Shown here: positions 25,469-33,747 of the stretch, piece after piece
Layout: each line of letters starts with the position of its first letter
How positions within the stretch are numbered: position 1 is the first letter of the stretch
DNA from: a virus
DNA length: 64,000 bases
Reading direction: 5' to 3' (one strand)
Virus record (IMG/VR): IMGVR_UViG_3300033149_002604
Span: 32,914-96,913 of that record
The notes under the pieces: model-generated
The model's database searches: none
Told to the model about the DNA's origin: nothing
Seen by the model: only the letters and a program-made list of their open reading frames with translations
Program-made: the position numbers and the translations under genes

Positions 25469-28422
25469 AGTTTCTCCAACCAATTTATGTTGTCTGCTGT
25501 TACATTCTTTATAGCAAAATCAACCCGTGGTAGATCACACCAGTTACATAGTCCATAAAATTCACATCTTAAATCATCTAAATTTATAGGTCTAAAGTCT
25601 TTGATATTGCAGATGGGTTTGATGTTGTAGTATAGTCTGTAATGACAATTGAAATAGTTTCCAGACGGATCAATTATTAAAGAAAATATTCCATGTGGAC
25701 ACATTACTGTTGTTCCTTGGCTTTGCCCACACATTTTCCTGTAGAAGGTATAATCATAGATTCCACACATTCTTCTAGCGGATTCTTGGTCCCAGTAACC
25801 CTCATTAGGATATAAGCAATCGGGACGGAAATCTTTAGCATATCCATTTTCTTCAGTCCAGAATCCTAAGAATGGGGGGGATTTTAGTTCTGGAAGAGAA
25901 TTTCTAACCTTTTCTATCCTCTCTTTCCATTTAGTTTCTATTTCAGGGATATAAACAAATGCGATTTGGTCAACATACAACCCACAATCTCTCATTTCAT
26001 TTATTCTAGAAACATATTCCTCTGGTTCCAGTGCATGTGGATGATATGAAGTATTGATTCTTAATGTAGAACCAAATCTAGGTTTAAGTTGTTTGAATTT
26101 CTTACTTTCCCAAAATTCCCCCTTACAATTCGTAGTAATTGTTATATAATAATCTTCAAGATTGTTGACTATTTCAACCAAATCTTTGTGTAATGTTGTT
26201 TCCCCACCTATTAGAGACAATCTTTGCCTTGGTTCGTGATATAAATTATTCCACCAATTTAATATTTCTTTACCACTTAATTCTTCACGTGGAACGTGTT
26301 TACCCCTACCATCTACGATACAAAACGGACAATTTCCATTACATCTAAATGTAATCATGTGTGCCCAATAACACATTGGGTAATAATAGTTGCTAGGTAA
26401 AACTTTTAGCTGTGTTGTTCTTTTATTAAAGTCTGTTACCAAACTTCTTAATCTGTTTATACGTTTTTCAATATCACATTCTGCAAGTTCAAAGTCAATA
26501 AACTTGAATTCCCCATCTTTAATCAATATATTATTTATGTTCAAATCAAATATTCCAACTGCTTCTAATATTTTATGGGCTTCATCAATTATCTTATAGT
26601 ACAGTTCTTTGTTTAAAGATCCTATCTCACCAAGATTTCTCCAATCAAAATATTCAAATAAAATAAATTGATCTTGTATAGCTATTGGTTTTACCACATG
26701 CTTAGAAGCCTTATAAGCTGCAACAGTTCTATCAAATTGATCATCTGCAAAGTTGACTAGACTATCATTGGGATAAAATTTTTCACTTAACCAATCGTTA
26801 TACAGTTGTTCTTTTACAAAATATTTGTTTCCATTGCTGTCTGATACTGTGAAATACCTTACATCTTCTTTGGATTTATGCCTATTACGAAATTGATCTA
26901 CTATTTGATATTCTTTATCTCCAAACCTTATCTTCTTATTCTTCATGTGTTCAGGAAGTTCATCAGAAAACCAAAACAGCCATCTTTCCACACCATGAAT
27001 TTTTTCAGAACAAATCGTTTCAACGTGTGTTGAAATACCTAATTTCTCTGAAACCCATTTTGGAAATTCGGTTCTATGGTCTGTAAACTTTGGAATAAGA
27101 TTTATCCAAGGGGTCCATTCACTACCCTCTTCATTAGATTGTCCCATATCAAATATAACATTCTTGGAAATCCTACCTACTTCTGAAAGAATCTGATCAG
27201 CCACTTCAGCAGAATACTGTTCATAGATATGATGATGGACACTCATGTAAAAAGTGAATTCAAATTCCTTATCCTTGAATTCTTTCAACCTATCTAATAA
27301 ATCTTTTTCTAGCAGTTCGAATGTACATTTATTATTAGCAGCCTGTGCCTTCTTTGCAGATTCGATCATCTTAGGATCTGTATCTAGCCCTAAAACATCA
27401 AATCCCATTTGGGCAGCTAGGATGGAAAAATACCCGTTGTTGCAACCAATATCTAAAATCTTACCTGACTTTTTCTTAACAAGTATAGGTTCTATGTATC
27501 GCCATCTTTTAGCTGAATCCCGCTTTCCACCACACTGTCCTGTAACAGACGAATTATATGATGTATCTACGTTATTGAAATAATTAAGAATGTCCTGCTT
27601 GTACTTATTCCAGTTCAAAATTTCAGTTAAATCATTAGCATTTCCGGCTACCTGTACATTACCGAATAGTGGTATGGCTTGGTGAACTGGGGTGCTTTTA
27701 AACATAGCCAAGAGATTTTTCCTAAATGCACCTGCAATGTGCATCACCACACTGTCTATTGCACATATAAAATCTACATAAGCAATAAGTGCTTTACTGA
27801 ATCGCATGTCATCTTCTGGTAATTCGATGGATCGGGAACATGATTTACGACCAAATTCAAATATCGTAAACTGGTTGAACATTTCGTTCATCATCTTTTC
27901 TATTATGTCTGATTCAAATTCTTTGGGTGGATTTCCAGCTTTATTGTGTAGAATCAGCCAAGGTTTGTCATACTGGCTAAGATATTCCATTGCTTTTTTA
28001 GCATAGTCTTCACGGAAGGTAAGTTCGGTGATGAGTTCTTCTATCCTATCAAATTTAATTCCCAATTCATCTGCTGCCCTGAATATCTTGTGCATCTTGA
28101 ATCCAGCTTGTCGTAGTAAGGGAAGGGTTATGATGTTGTCATACTTGCCTAAATATTCATACTTGACTGATCTGTCAAGTTCCCTAATATTGTCAAGATA
28201 CCCATCATAAGACTTTACATTTTCCCAAGGATCAGGAAGGATTGGCAAGAATTCATCTACAAAGGTAAATTCTAGTAGTTCTTCAACCTTTGAACCAAAC
28301 CTTTGTAGACTTGCTAGGGAAATTTCAGTATCAGAACAGATTTGCTTGTACTTTCTTAAAGCTGGGGTTAATAAGATATGGTCGCCTAAGCCGTGGGGGT
28401 AAACTATTAGAATCTTTGACAT
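25465..28422 (-). CDS. Four-domain fusion: GT9-like glycosyltransferase, methyltransferase, LPS-kinase-like, radical SAM
   Basis: 985 residues from ATG 28422 (GAGG upstream, stop of the previous gene overlapping as TAATG). Residues 2-283: KILIVYPHGLGDHILLTPAL and CAIDSVVMHIAGAF, the ends of a GT9 heptosyltransferase-like fold. Residues about 315-490: methyltransferase with GKILDIGCNNGYF. Residues about 495-665: kinase-like domain of the LPS-core or RIO type with Lys537, a catalytic-loop Asp626/Asn631 (FDLNINNIL) and Asp643 in FIDFE. Residues about 680-985: radical SAM with CNGNCPFC (Cys694, 698, 701), GGE at 739-741 and a Cys-rich C-terminus (Cys926, 938, 953, 959, 962) like a SPASM or Twitch auxiliary cluster site. 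I know of no standard enzyme with this order. It may build or modify a phosphorylated, methylated sugar structure, or a peptide, during infection. Confidence 0.85.
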   Translation of the reverse strand: MSKILIVYPHGLGDHILLTPALRKYKQICSDTEISLASLQRFGSKVEELLEFTFVDEFLPILPDPWENVKSYDGYLDNIRELDRSVKYEYLGKYDNIITLPLLRQAGFKMHKIFRAADELGIKFDRIEELITELTFREDYAKKAMEYLSQYDKPWLILHNKAGNPPKEFESDIIEKMMNEMFNQFTIFEFGRKSCSRSIELPEDDMRFSKALIAYVDFICAIDSVVMHIAGAFRKNLLAMFKSTPVHQAIPLFGNVQVAGNANDLTEILNWNKYKQDILNYFNNVDTSYNSSVTGQCGGKRDSAKRWRYIEPILVKKKSGKILDIGCNNGYFSILAAQMGFDVLGLDTDPKMIESAKKAQAANNKCTFELLEKDLLDRLKEFKDKEFEFTFYMSVHHHIYEQYSAEVADQILSEVGRISKNVIFDMGQSNEEGSEWTPWINLIPKFTDHRTEFPKWVSEKLGISTHVETICSEKIHGVERWLFWFSDELPEHMKNKKIRFGDKEYQIVDQFRNRHKSKEDVRYFTVSDSNGNKYFVKEQLYNDWLSEKFYPNDSLVNFADDQFDRTVAAYKASKHVVKPIAIQDQFILFEYFDWRNLGEIGSLNKELYYKIIDEAHKILEAVGIFDLNINNILIKDGEFKFIDFELAECDIEKRINRLRSLVTDFNKRTTQLKVLPSNYYYPMCYWAHMITFRCNGNCPFCIVDGRGKHVPREELSGKEILNWWNNLYHEPRQRLSLIGGETTLHKDLVEIVNNLEDYYITITTNCKGEFWESKKFKQLKPRFGSTLRINTSYHPHALEPEEYVSRINEMRDCGLYVDQIAFVYIPEIETKWKERIEKVRNSLPELKSPPFLGFWTEENGYAKDFRPDCLYPNEGYWDQESARRMCGIYDYTFYRKMCGQSQGTTVMCPHGIFSLIIDPSGNYFNCHYRLYYNIKPICNIKDFRPINLDDLRCEFYGLCNWCDLPRVDFAIKNVTADNINWLEKL

Positions 28423-29339
28423 TAATCGCCTCGCATTATGGTTGTTATTATCTTTTCCGTAACATCCTTCCAAGTATGCAACTTTCTAACCTTTTCTAGT
28501 CCTTCCCTTGCAATTGCTTCCCTTTCATCGTCATGTTTCAGGTAATATTCTACCAGTTCCATGAATTCACTTTCATTCTTGAACCAAACCAAATTCTTCT
28601 TATTGTCAAAGAACAAACTTAAATCATCACAGAATTCTGAAAGTAAAAATCCACCACAACCTAATGTAGTTACCACACGATCGCTGAATATGTTGGAATG
28701 AACTAGATTTAGAACTATTTTATACTTGTTGATAGTCTTTCTTAAGTCAGCTAACACTATTGGTGGATTAGGTGAAATTTCTTCAGGCCAACCTTGACCG
28801 TAAACGTCTATCAGGTCTAAGTGTTTAGAAACAAAATTCAATCTTTTAGCTGTAGCACTTCCAAAGAACAGAATTTTATCAATCTTGTTGGTATTATCTT
28901 CTGGATAGAATATATCTGGATCATAGCCTTCTATAATTAGGTAGGACTTCCCAGTATATTTATGTCTATCAAAGAATTCAACTACTTCACTTGAAGTTGC
29001 GCTTGCAAAATTTACCCTAGTCACGTATTGTTCTGCCCGAATAGCTTCAGCAACCCTAATATTGTCCATGAACCAGTACCAAGTTGTACATTGTTCAGTC
29101 ACTTTTTGAACAATTGCTGGGTTGACGCCATTTATTTTGCTGAATAATACCAATTCAGGTTTGTATCTGTTGACGGCCCACAATAGATAATCATAGAATA
29201 CTTCTTTTCCTTCCTTGGAAATGATTGTTCTGTAATTTATAGGAATTACACCCCAACCATTCTGCTTAAAACCTTTTGCCATCCAGACATTGGTGCTTTC
29301 TGGTTTGTCTAGTACACCAACGATCATTACTTTTGGCAT
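28422..29339 (-). CDS. CgeB-like glycosyltransferase
   Basis: 305 residues. The C-terminal region YKIVLNLVHSNIFSDRVVTTLGCGGFLLSEFCDDLSLFF is the signature of the CgeB / Glyco_trans_1_2 family (GT-B enzymes). The N-terminal half has KVMIVGVLDKPESTNVWMAKGFK and WYWFMDN. Overlaps the upstream glycosyltransferase gene by 13 bases and the downstream fusion gene by one codon, so the three are made together. Donor sugar unknown. Confidence 0.8.
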   Translation of the reverse strand: MPKVMIVGVLDKPESTNVWMAKGFKQNGWGVIPINYRTIISKEGKEVFYDYLLWAVNRYKPELVLFSKINGVNPAIVQKVTEQCTTWYWFMDNIRVAEAIRAEQYVTRVNFASATSSEVVEFFDRHKYTGKSYLIIEGYDPDIFYPEDNTNKIDKILFFGSATAKRLNFVSKHLDLIDVYGQGWPEEISPNPPIVLADLRKTINKYKIVLNLVHSNIFSDRVVTTLGCGGFLLSEFCDDLSLFFDNKKNLVWFKNESEFMELVEYYLKHDDEREAIAREGLEKVRKLHTWKDVTEKIITTIMRGD

Positions 29340-30340
29340 GGGACTTCTCCAATTATTTGGTTTAGGTTTTCCGTATGCTTATTGACTACATCTTCATATT
29401 GCTGCCTTTTCAAATTTTCTACTTCATTCAGTCTATCAAGCATTGTCGCTATGTCAGATAGGATGGTTTCAGCATCAATAGCCCGATAATCTGAAACATA
29501 TCTAAAACTTACTGGTACATCAAACCTGTTTTCCAACACAGCATGTCTATGTTTTTCATGTCCAATAATATAGCTGGGACAACAGCTTTGTAAACTTACA
29601 TGTGTAAGACCAGATTGACTACTAACTGAACATACTGCTGAATTTAGATAGGTTACAATTTGATCCATTTTATCTTCACCATCGTAATCAATCAGGTTGA
29701 TTACATTGTCTGCCTTGTACCCTGATAGGAATGAACCAGATGGTGTACCACAAAGTACCACAATGAAGTATTTTCTTAACCCTTCTACAACTTCAGCCCA
29801 TACAAATTCGGGTACATTTCTAAAAGCAGCTCTACTCCTCCCTCGCGGCATTACACAAATAATATCCCGTTCTAGTTTAACTTTAGGTCTTACAAGTTTC
29901 CTGAAAATCTGTGGTGCATAATTTATAAAAGCATTACATCCACGTGGGGGAAATATTTCTATAGTCTTTGTCCAGTCATAAAAGGTTCTGCAATATTCTA
30001 TGATTTTAGAATATACATGTGGGGGTGTTAGGCTTCCTGGTGGTGATCCAAGTAGTGGTGCTTCATAACAATCCCGTTCCAATTCCATACCATAAAACCA
30101 GTCGGGAAGTTCTATCGTATAGTCTACGAAGTCTTCTACGAATATGTGGTAATCCAATTCTGTGAACAGTATGAATTTTCTGTCCTTATATTCATTGTGC
30201 TTAAGAAACCTCAGATGTGCTTGAAAGCGGCTTAAAAACCACCCCAATTCACCATAAAAGAAAGATGCAACACAAGGTTCATTTATGTACAAATCCTTAT
30301 TTATTATCTGGCTGTGCTGGATTGTCTGTGTTCCTTCCAA
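29327..30340 (-). CDS. GT9-like glycosyltransferase-type protein
   Basis: 337 residues. Starts at TTG 30340, with AGGAG eight bases upstream. Residues around 165-270 (ICVMPRGRSRA, FIVVLCGTPSGS, CSVSSQSGLTHVSLQSCCPSYIIG) have the order of the C-terminal half of GT9 enzymes, in which a Ser/Asp-Ser-Gly-x-x-H turn binds the sugar nucleotide. The N-terminal half is not recognisable. Overlaps the small membrane protein gene by 44 bases. First sugar gene of the cassette in transcription order. Confidence 0.65.
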   Translation of the reverse strand: MEGTQTIQHSQIINKDLYINEPCVASFFYGELGWFLSRFQAHLRFLKHNEYKDRKFILFTELDYHIFVEDFVDYTIELPDWFYGMELERDCYEAPLLGSPPGSLTPPHVYSKIIEYCRTFYDWTKTIEIFPPRGCNAFINYAPQIFRKLVRPKVKLERDIICVMPRGRSRAAFRNVPEFVWAEVVEGLRKYFIVVLCGTPSGSFLSGYKADNVINLIDYDGEDKMDQIVTYLNSAVCSVSSQSGLTHVSLQSCCPSYIIGHEKHRHAVLENRFDVPVSFRYVSDYRAIDAETILSDIATMLDRLNEVENLKRQQYEDVVNKHTENLNQIIGEVPCQK

Positions 30341-30701
30341 ACCGCAACTCCTTTAAAATATTCTTTATATCCCTTCGCATTTCGTACTGGTTGGCTTTAA
30401 GTTCCTTTATTGCTTCATACAGCAGGGTATAGCTAGATTCAAGTTTTGCTACACGTTCATTCTGTGCTGCTACTGCCTGCTTGTCTGCAAATCGCATTAC
30501 TGCCGATTGATTGTCACTCCACAGCTTCACCCCAGTAGAAATGGCTGGAATAGCTATAGCACCAATGATAATATACAACCACTTTTTAGGTACTTTATTT
30601 GCTACACATCTTACCAACCCACCAGTACCATCCTTACCATACAATGCTTCTTCTATTTTACGTAATGTGGACTGGCATTCGGGATCTGGACAATTGGTCA
30701 C
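30297..30701 (-). CDS. Membrane protein with one helix and coiled coil
   Basis: 134 residues. A 20-residue hydrophobic helix (WLYIIIGAIAIPAISTGVKL, residues 41-60) precedes a coiled coil (ERVAKLESSYTLLYEAIKELKANQYEMRRDIKNIL). The N-terminus has CPDPEC. The XhlA-type holin partners have a coiled coil and one helix, but in the opposite order, so a lysis role is only possible. No endolysin is next to it. Confidence 0.6.
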   Translation of the reverse strand: MTNCPDPECQSTLRKIEEALYGKDGTGGLVRCVANKVPKKWLYIIIGAIAIPAISTGVKLWSDNQSAVMRFADKQAVAAQNERVAKLESSYTLLYEAIKELKANQYEMRRDIKNILKELRFGRNTDNPAQPDNK

Positions 30702-30706
30702 TTCTC

Positions 30707-31186
30707 CTAACTCCCCTTTCGTAGAGATCTTTTCCTAAGATGCCATGTCTTGGGATTGGAAGTGACTTTAGTGACATAATACCCACAAACTTTGTCTAAA
30801 GCTTCGGCTATATGAAGATCATTTGTAGTAAGTTCATCTGGGCCTGCCATCTTCATAGCCTGTTTTGTAGCTGAATCAGTAGTTGCCTTGATGTCTTCCA
30901 AAATCAATTCTGCTGCTGACTTTTCAGGTTCTTTTTCTTCTGAAAATTCCCTGTTTAGAATTTCCCTTAACTGTGCTAGGGTAATGTTGTATTCCTTTAG
31001 TAATTCAATAAGAGGATCGGTTTCCTGCTGAGAAACATCTTGTTGGATATCTTCTGTCGATTCAGCTTCTTCTATGCTTCCTTCAGACAAGTATTTGGCT
31101 TCATATTCTTCCCTAGTTAACCCATGTGATTTAACATGAAACCAGAATCCTTTGACCATTTCTTTACCACAAATTGCACATTTCAT
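30707..31186 (-). CDS. Zinc-finger protein, MucR/Ros-type N-terminus
   Basis: 159 residues starting at ATG 31186 with AGGAG seven bases upstream. N-terminal MKCAICGKEMVKGFWFHVKSHGLTREEYEAKYL contains CxxC and HxxxH, the C2H2 layout with 'SHGLTxEEY' of the MucR/Ros family and related phage proteins. The rest is acidic and helical. Might be a small terminase accessory or regulator; no evidence to choose. Confidence 0.6.
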   Translation of the reverse strand: MKCAICGKEMVKGFWFHVKSHGLTREEYEAKYLSEGSIEEAESTEDIQQDVSQQETDPLIELLKEYNITLAQLREILNREFSEEKEPEKSAAELILEDIKATTDSATKQAMKMAGPDELTTNDLHIAEALDKVCGYYVTKVTSNPKTWHLRKRSLRKGS

Positions 31187-31200
31187 AAGCAACTCCTATT

Positions 31201-31455
31201 CTAAATTCTTCTTTTCTTCAATTTCTTTAACTGTTTACTTACAGAATCAAACGTGTCTATGTATTTGTCCTTTTCATCAGAACTGATAGCCCTAGCAATA
31301 TCCCGTGTGTATTCCCTAGCATATACGGTTGATCTTGCTTGAGTTCCATATAGTTCATCACCATATTCCCATTTGAAAAGGTTGATGAAATCGTCTGAAG
31401 TTTTGGGAATATCATCTACATTAACAACCGTCTTTGTTCTAGTACTTAGTGCCAT
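31201..31455 (-). CDS. Unknown small protein (84 aa)
   Basis: Mostly charged; ends VSKQLKKLKKRRI (basic). Preceded by AGGAAGTGA as ribosome site. The sequence has no recognised domain. It lies between the signal-peptide block and the zinc-finger gene and is transcribed with both. Confidence 0.6.
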   Translation of the reverse strand: MALSTRTKTVVNVDDIPKTSDDFINLFKWEYGDELYGTQARSTVYAREYTRDIARAISSDEKDKYIDTFDSVSKQLKKLKKRRI

Positions 31456-31472
31456 TAAAAGTCACTTCCTAG

Positions 31473-31535
31473 TTATTTGTGTGTTCCTTCATCAGCATTG
31501 ACAAAAGTTTCTTTTTTAACGTTGAGCCCATCCAT
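31473..31535 (-). CDS. Possible 20-residue peptide gene
   Basis: ATG at 31535 follows a TAGGAG site by seven bases, directly after the stop of the beta-helix gene, and reads MDGLNVKKETFVNADEGTHK. An overlapping longer frame in another phase (31469-31660) has no ribosome site. Too short to judge further. Confidence 0.3.
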   Translation of the reverse strand: MDGLNVKKETFVNADEGTHK

Positions 31536-31544
31536 TTCAAACTC

Positions 31545-33188
31545 CTACTGCGTTGATATGCCTCCTGAGATGGAGACGCCGTGGAAATTACCCCATCTAT
31601 ATTCGTAAGCACCGATGTCCCAGGCTGAGCCTTGAGGTCTAGAGATATTATCAAGATCATAATTGTAAGTAGTACCTAAATCTATCCCAGAATCTACACA
31701 ATCGGAACTGCTTCTTAAATAGTAATTGTTATTTGCTGGATCTATAAAACTGGCTTGTTTGTTATCTCCCGCAGAATCATGACTATTTACACCTTCATTC
31801 TGCTCAGCTATAAAATCGTCGAATAACTTCATTCCACCAGAATAATAATAATTTATATTGGTACAACCAATATCTGCTATGCACCATCTGACTACACGTT
31901 GGTCGCCATTCCCTTGGTCGAAAAGGTTGTAATCTCCTGTATAAATCAAATCAGAAGAATCATAAACACATAAATCGCCGTCGTTTGTGTCTCCATCAAT
32001 ATTATTCTGATAAAGGACGCAATTTTTCATTGTAACAAGAGTATCTCTATTGCTATATGAGGGTGCACTAAGATATACACCAAATGAGTTGTTAGCAAAT
32101 GTACAATTATATATATAGACTGTGGGGCCATTATATACATGGCACCCAATGTTATTCTCATAAGCCAAACAGGAAACAAAATAAAACCTTGAATTGCCAG
32201 TAGAATCCGCTGCATTAGCAGCAAAACCATCATCATTGTTATATGAGCGGCATCGTTTAAAAATGATGTTATCGTCTAATACACTATTCGACACAGTCCC
32301 ATTGTCAAAACCATCTCCTTCATTATCGTAAGCTAAACAATCGCTTATAGTAATATCATGAGAATCAGTTATCCAGAAGCCATGTTTTAGGTTCCCACCA
32401 CCGCCACCACCTCTTGGTGTATCTCCATTGTTATGTGAAATACAATTAGATATAATCCCATTACTACAACCATATGTAGAACCCCCAATGTAGAATCCAG
32501 TCGTCAAATCATTATCTCCACCATCGGCTTCACACCATTCAATTGTAAAACTGTCTTGTCGTTGTATAACATAGCTCTGTTTTCCGCTATTTATACACTT
32601 AACATGGCTCATCTCTAGACCACTACATTTTGAGGCTTCAGATGTTCCTAGTGCTCTTATTGAATAATAATCGGCTCCAGAAACAATAAAACCGTCGTAT
32701 GAACTACTTATACCGGCGATTCCACTTATTGTTAGATAAGGAATAGGTGTGATGGTTCCATCTGGTAAAATTCCAATATTTATTAACGCTTGGTATTCAT
32801 CAGAATATGATGCGTTACTATCTGTAAAAATTACAGATCCAGTTCCCCAATTTATGTCACGTTTTATGGAAATTCTGTTACTTGGTGTAGCAGAATTAGA
32901 ATAGTAATCTGTGTTTATATAAATAACACCAATATGTGTAGTGCCAGACTTTATAAAAATCAAATCTCCAGGTTGAATAGTAACTGAAGGGCAGTTGTAA
33001 CCGGTATTATCCAATTTTCGTGTGCCAGGAATATGTTGCCAAGGCGTAGAAGTTGACAATCCATCATTAGAGTCAGAACCACTACTAGGGTCAACATAGT
33101 ATGTACTGGCCCAAGAACAAAATAAGGAAACAAATAGAAAGATCAATAAAAATATACTAACAATAAAAATTCTTTTATTAATCAACAT
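31545..33188 (-). CDS. Secreted right-handed beta-helix protein
   Basis: 547 residues. N-terminal signal peptide: basic start, a hydrophobic run IFIVSIFLLIFLFVSLF, cleavage likely after SWA. The body has the repeated short turns of parallel beta-helix proteins (SGLEMSHVKCINSG, SNGIISNCISHNNG, DITISDCLAYDNEGDG, VYIYNCTFANNSFG, VTMKNCVLYQNN), about eight coils, and ends SRPQGSAWDIGAYEY, a common C-terminal cap. Such folds bind or cleave polysaccharide. A signal peptide on a phage beta-helix is unusual. Overlaps the upstream gene by 11 bases; fourth-coupled member of a block with export signals. Confidence 0.8.
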   Translation of the reverse strand: MLINKRIFIVSIFLLIFLFVSLFCSWASTYYVDPSSGSDSNDGLSTSTPWQHIPGTRKLDNTGYNCPSVTIQPGDLIFIKSGTTHIGVIYINTDYYSNSATPSNRISIKRDINWGTGSVIFTDSNASYSDEYQALINIGILPDGTITPIPYLTISGIAGISSSYDGFIVSGADYYSIRALGTSEASKCSGLEMSHVKCINSGKQSYVIQRQDSFTIEWCEADGGDNDLTTGFYIGGSTYGCSNGIISNCISHNNGDTPRGGGGGGNLKHGFWITDSHDITISDCLAYDNEGDGFDNGTVSNSVLDDNIIFKRCRSYNNDDGFAANAADSTGNSRFYFVSCLAYENNIGCHVYNGPTVYIYNCTFANNSFGVYLSAPSYSNRDTLVTMKNCVLYQNNIDGDTNDGDLCVYDSSDLIYTGDYNLFDQGNGDQRVVRWCIADIGCTNINYYYSGGMKLFDDFIAEQNEGVNSHDSAGDNKQASFIDPANNNYYLRSSSDCVDSGIDLGTTYNYDLDNISRPQGSAWDIGAYEYRWGNFHGVSISGGISTQ

Positions 33189-33747
33189 ATACCCTCACTG
33201 CCAAACCTTCAGCATATGATGTCAATGACGAATCATCCTCACAGTTATCAGTAGCATAATCTATAACAGTTGAATAATAACCATTAACGTCTTCCGAATA
33301 ATATTTTACATTCCCAGAAGAGTCGTCTGATATAAGTATATATAAAGTTATTCCATTTGAAACAGAGATCCCAGGAGATACCGTTATATCTGATACCCAA
33401 CCACTTGCTGGTGCAGCTATACCACGTTGGTACCATAAACAATTCCCAGATGAGTCTAAAATCTCAATTTTAAGATTACGACCAGTTCCATATGAATTTA
33501 TCTTGCAAGAAACCTTCGTTACCGTTCCACCTTGGTCAAAAGTTATTTTATCTCCGCTGGCGGTAGCTGCACCACTTATATATAAATATCCAGCATAAGT
33601 AGGCTCTGTAGTTGCACCATCATTATAATAATACTGATCTGGTCCTCCACTACTAGACGAACTCCCACTAATAATCACCGTCCCCCACCCCCACACTAGG
33701 GCAGGGATGAGAAGCAAGACTAAAGCTAATGCAATCCACTTTTTCAT
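33178..33747 (-). CDS. Exported protein with jelly-roll-like domain
   Basis: 189 residues. Signal peptide MKKWIALALVLLLIPALVWG, then a Ser/Gly linker and a beta-rich domain (KITFDQGGTVTKVSCKINSYG, NLKIEILDSSGNCLWYQRG, ISNGITLYILISDDSSG) like carbohydrate-binding jelly rolls. Start overlaps the upstream stop as TAATG. Whether it is released, anchored or part of the virion is unknown. Confidence 0.65.
   Translation of the reverse strand: MKKWIALALVLLLIPALVWGWGTVIISGSSSSSGGPDQYYYNDGATTEPTYAGYLYISGAATASGDKITFDQGGTVTKVSCKINSYGTGRNLKIEILDSSGNCLWYQRGIAAPASGWVSDITVSPGISVSNGITLYILISDDSSGNVKYYSEDVNGYYSTVIDYATDNCEDDSSLTSYAEGLAVRVYVD

Noticed and set aside
31469-31660. 63-codon minus-strand frame overlapping the beta-helix gene end
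   Set aside because: No ribosome site; an alternative short frame at 31473-31535 with AGGAG is more credible.
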